Assembly (NCBI GenBank): GCA_937902565.1
Contig: CALFMX010000208.1
Location: 1 to 17,185 of the forward strand
Reading direction: 5' to 3'
DNA length: 17,185 nt
Source: an uncultured Spirochaetales bacterium
GTDB taxonomy: Bacteria; Spirochaetota; Spirochaetia; Sphaerochaetales; Sphaerochaetaceae
Shown piece by piece: positions 14,872-17,185 of this stretch. The notes beneath the pieces are model-generated. The model ran no database searches. It was given only the letters and a program-made list of their open reading frames with translations, and had not been told where the DNA came from. The translations under genes were made by a program, and so were the position numbers. Position 1 is the stretch's first letter. Each line of letters starts with the position of its first letter.

Positions 14872-14976
14872 CTAGTGAAATGGAAGGCTTTTATTTGATT
14901 GTAGGAAATATTATGTCCTTTCCATACATATCAATAATGGTATGTTTTCTAGCATATTTCTTCTCGATATTCTTCC
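14872..14976. other. AT-rich divergent gap between topB and the ferredoxin gene
   Basis: This is the left part of a 231-base intergenic region (14807-15037). It is markedly AT-rich next to the GC-rich genes on both sides. The topB promoter should lie here; TAATAT on the minus strand near 14908-14913 with a TTGATA about 15 bases upstream is possible but suboptimal. No reading frame of note was seen. Confidence 0.45.
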
Positions 14977-15005
14977 TTGACTAAGATGGCTTGGAGGTAT
15001 ATAGT
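14977..15005 (+). promoter_or_regulatory. Strong promoter of the ferredoxin gene
   Basis: TTGACT (14977-14982) and TATAGT (15000-15005) have exactly 17 bases between them, each matching five of six consensus positions. Transcription would begin near 15012, about 26 bases before the ferredoxin ATG. Confidence 0.85.
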
Positions 15006-15013
15006 CGGGGTAA

Positions 15014-15205
<192 letters not shown>

Positions 15206-15222
15206 GAGACCCACATCTAATG

Positions 15223-15254
15223 AGAGACAGCCCTCGTGCTGTCTCTTTTTTATT
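15223..15254 (+). terminator. Intrinsic terminator of the ferredoxin gene
   Basis: A perfect 9-bp stem (15223-15231 with 15238-15246) with a 6-base loop, followed by TTTTTTATT. It begins 17 bases after the ferredoxin stop codon and ends only about six bases before the next gene's ATG. Confidence 0.92.
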
Positions 15255-15259
15255 ACACC

Positions 15260-15895
15260 ATGGCAAGTGCACCCATTATGATCGGCGGCCTGGCAATAGG
15301 CCTCTTCTTCACCTTCTTCGGCTACAAGGCCCAGCGGTTGCTCGTTCTCGCGAGCAGCCTCCTCAGCGGGGGCCTGGTAGCCCTCTCGACTGCGGTGTAC
15401 GTCCAAAACCCCGATGCACTGCTACTCCTCCTCGAGGAGGGGTATACCCTCTCCCAGCTCTTTGCCCTCATCGCACCGACGCCGGTGGGGCCGGCCCTCT
15501 TCATCAACGTGGTCAGTTTCGCCCTCGGATCGCTTGGTCTCTTCTTCATCGCCCGTTTTGACAACCGCTTCAGCCGGGCCCTCCTTGCCATCCTCTCCCC
15601 CCTCAGTGTCGGTGTAGCCCTCCTCTTCACCCTCCGCCTCTTTGTAGGCATCACCATAAGCGCGGTGCTCGCCACCACCTTCGCCCTCCTGATCCTCGCT
15701 GTCTCCCTCTTCTCGGTAGCGCTCTACCTCGCTGTCGAGAGCGCGATCATCGCCGCAATGGCCCTCTCCCTGCTCATCACACGCTTCTGGCACCTCGACC
15801 GGTGGATCTTCTACCTGCTGTGGGCGATCTTGGCGCTCCTCGGCTTCCTCAACCAACGGCAGATGATCAAGGCAAAAGAGGCCAGCGATGGCTGA
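15260..15895 (+). CDS. Polytopic membrane protein of unknown function, before xseA
   Basis: A 211-residue protein with about seven hydrophobic helices across nearly its whole length and a short basic C-terminus (NQRQMIKAKEASDG). The opening (MIGGLAIGLFFTFFGYKAQR) recalls DUF4203/TMEM198-like membrane proteins, but only loosely. No transport or enzyme motif is seen. The start is uncertain: ATG 15260 lies straight after the ferredoxin terminator T-tract with no ribosome site, and a second ATG six codons on (15278) has none either. The frame stays open upstream into the terminator, which is surely not coding. Its stop codon overlaps the xseA start by eight bases, so it is probably co-translated with xseA-xseB. 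Confidence 0.75.
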   Translation: MASAPIMIGGLAIGLFFTFFGYKAQRLLVLASSLLSGGLVALSTAVYVQNPDALLLLLEEGYTLSQLFALIAPTPVGPALFINVVSFALGSLGLFFIARFDNRFSRALLAILSPLSVGVALLFTLRLFVGITISAVLATTFALLILAVSLFSVALYLAVESAIIAAMALSLLITRFWHLDRWIFYLLWAILALLGFLNQRQMIKAKEASDG

Positions 15896-17090
15896 GCTCT
15901 TTGAGACGAACCTCACCGTCAGCGAGCTGACGAGCCTGATCAAGAGGACGCTCGAGGAGGGCTTCTATGGCCTCTCGGTCAGCGGTGAGATCTCGAACTT
16001 CCGCCCCTCGTCGACCGGGCACTGGTTCTTCACCCTCAAGGATGAGGGGGCCTCGATCTCGGCGGTGATGTTCAAGAGCTCCACCTGGCGGGTGGACTTC
16101 CCCCCCAAGGACGGGGACCGCGTCACGGTCACCGGCAGCCTCGACCTCTATGCGGCGCGGGGCACCTACCAGATCAAGGTGGACACGATGATACTCGCCG
16201 GATACGGGGAGATCCTGGCCGAGCTTGAACGGCGCAAGCGCCTCTTTGCCCAGGCGGGCTACTTTGCCCAGGAGCGGAAGAGGCCCATTCCCCCCTATCC
16301 CAAACGGGTGGGCGTGGTCACCAGCCCCACCGGGGCGGCGTTGCAGGATATCCTCAACGTCCTGGGCCGCCGGTGTCCCTCGGTGGATGTGCTGGTATTG
16401 CCTGCGGTGGTGCAGGGGGAGGAGGCCGCCGAGAGCGTGGCACAGCGCATCATCCAGGCCAATGAACTCATGCTCTGTGATGTCCTCATCGTCTCCCGGG
16501 GCGGCGGATCGGGTGAAGACCTCCTCCCCTTCAGCAGCGAGGCGGTGGTCAAGGCGGTCGCCGAGTCGGCCATCCCGGTGGTCAGTGGCGTCGGCCACGA
16601 GATCGACACCACCCTCGTCGACTACGCTGCCGACCTGCGGGCCCCCACCCCGTCTGCGGCCGCCGAGCTGGTCAGCCATGCCTACGTCTCCCTTCATGAA
16701 CGGTTGCAGGGCTTTGCCTCCCTGCTCGAGCAACGGATGGCCAGCCGCCTCTCGCTTGCCGAGGCACAGCTGCTGCGCTTTGACCGGGAGAGCCTTACCC
16801 ACCGTATCAAGACGGTGATCGATTCACGGGAGTTCCTGTTGGCCAATGCAAGCAATGCCATGACAACTGCCACCAGTCAGCTGCTCGCCTCGGATGAGCG
16901 GCGTCTCAGCGTGGTGCGGGAGCGGTTGCATGCCCTCTCACCACTTGCTATACTCAGCCGAGGCTACACCGTTGTCCAGACCCCTGACGGGAAGATCATC
17001 GCCAGCAAGGAAGATGCAACGCCTGGAAGCGAAGTGGCCCTGCGCTTCATCGATGGCTCGAGACGGGCTACCGTCGAGGAGGATCTATGA
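15888..17090 (+). CDS. xseA: Exodeoxyribonuclease VII large subunit
   Basis: A 400-residue catalytic subunit of exonuclease VII, which degrades single-stranded DNA from both ends and works in mismatch repair and quinolone-damage tolerance. Residues 9-100 are the OB-fold domain (LTVSELTSLIKRTLEEGFYG, GEISNFRPSSTGHWFFTLKD). The catalytic domain follows, with PKRVGVVTSPTGAALQDILN (138-157), VSRGGGSGEDLLPFSSE (202-218) and VSGVGHEIDTTLVDYAADLR (232-251), then APTPSAAAE. The usual GGS-EDL-F-N-E motif has Ser in place of Asn. The coiled-coil C-terminal part is slightly shorter than in E. coli (456 residues). The ATG overlaps the previous gene by eight bases, and the stop codon overlaps xseB as ATGA. 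Confidence 0.97.
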   Translation: MAELFETNLTVSELTSLIKRTLEEGFYGLSVSGEISNFRPSSTGHWFFTLKDEGASISAVMFKSSTWRVDFPPKDGDRVTVTGSLDLYAARGTYQIKVDTMILAGYGEILAELERRKRLFAQAGYFAQERKRPIPPYPKRVGVVTSPTGAALQDILNVLGRRCPSVDVLVLPAVVQGEEAAESVAQRIIQANELMLCDVLIVSRGGGSGEDLLPFSSEAVVKAVAESAIPVVSGVGHEIDTTLVDYAADLRAPTPSAAAELVSHAYVSLHERLQGFASLLEQRMASRLSLAEAQLLRFDRESLTHRIKTVIDSREFLLANASNAMTTATSQLLASDERRLSVVRERLHALSPLAILSRGYTVVQTPDGKIIASKEDATPGSEVALRFIDGSRRATVEEDL

Positions 17091-17185
17091 GCTTTGAGGA
17101 AGATATCAAGAAAGTGGAGGAGATTGCACAGAAGCTCTCCTCATCTCAGACCCCGCTTGAGGAGGCCATCACCCTCTTCGAGGAG
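17087..17185 (+). CDS. xseB: Exodeoxyribonuclease VII small subunit, cut by window end
   Basis: The first 33 residues match XseB: MSFEEDIKKVEEIAQKL, then PLEEAITLFEE (the family shows LE-A---YE-G). XseB is a helical hairpin of about 60-80 residues; several copies wrap the XseA coiled coil to form the active enzyme. The start is coupled to xseA by an ATGA overlap. The rest lies outside the window. Confidence 0.93.
   Translation, partial: MSFEEDIKKVEEIAQKLSSSQTPLEEAITLFEE

Overview
No new biological system is visible in this window. The most notable result is that it appears to join DNA from at least two unrelated bacteria, with a third small foreign patch inside one gene.

Positions 1 to about 4,640 look like a betaproteobacterium of the Comamonadaceae type (inferred from gene content and CTG-dominated leucine codons). 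They hold a truncated family 2 glycosyltransferase, a di-iron sterol-desaturase-type membrane enzyme, an Lrp/AsnC regulator, the small haemin-uptake protein HemP behind a Fur box, an orphan Bug/TctC-type solute receptor, ExbD, and the last few codons of the gene before exbD. Iron uptake is the common theme (hemP, exbD, Fur-like sites). Each transcription unit ends in a clear intrinsic terminator.

From roughly 4,640-4,680 onward the leucine codons shift to CTC and the genes change character. This part resembles a GC-rich anaerobe, most likely a spirochaete near Sphaerochaetaceae. That lineage call is an inference from the lipoprotein style, DapL with a Bacteroidetes-type LysA, and a clostridial-type ferredoxin. 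Left to right it holds: an unknown protein whose 3' end is fused to the exbD-side DNA (-); azlC-azlD-tatD-like-tcdA as a tight plus-strand run; a CBM9-like protein (-); a lipoprotein (+); the minus-strand cluster dapL-lysA-ybgC-type thioesterase with ATGA overlaps; topB (-); a 2[4Fe-4S] ferredoxin with its own promoter and terminator (+); and a membrane protein-xseA-xseB run (+) cut by the window end.

The dapL-lysA pair gives the LL-diaminopimelate aminotransferase route to lysine. However, residues 73-101 of LysA do not fit the family. They read like part of actinobacterial RNase J, and all 29 codons end in G or C. With the betaproteobacterial join, this points to a chimeric assembly or amplification product rather than a natural locus. 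No rRNA, tRNA, CRISPR array, insertion sequence or phage gene was found.
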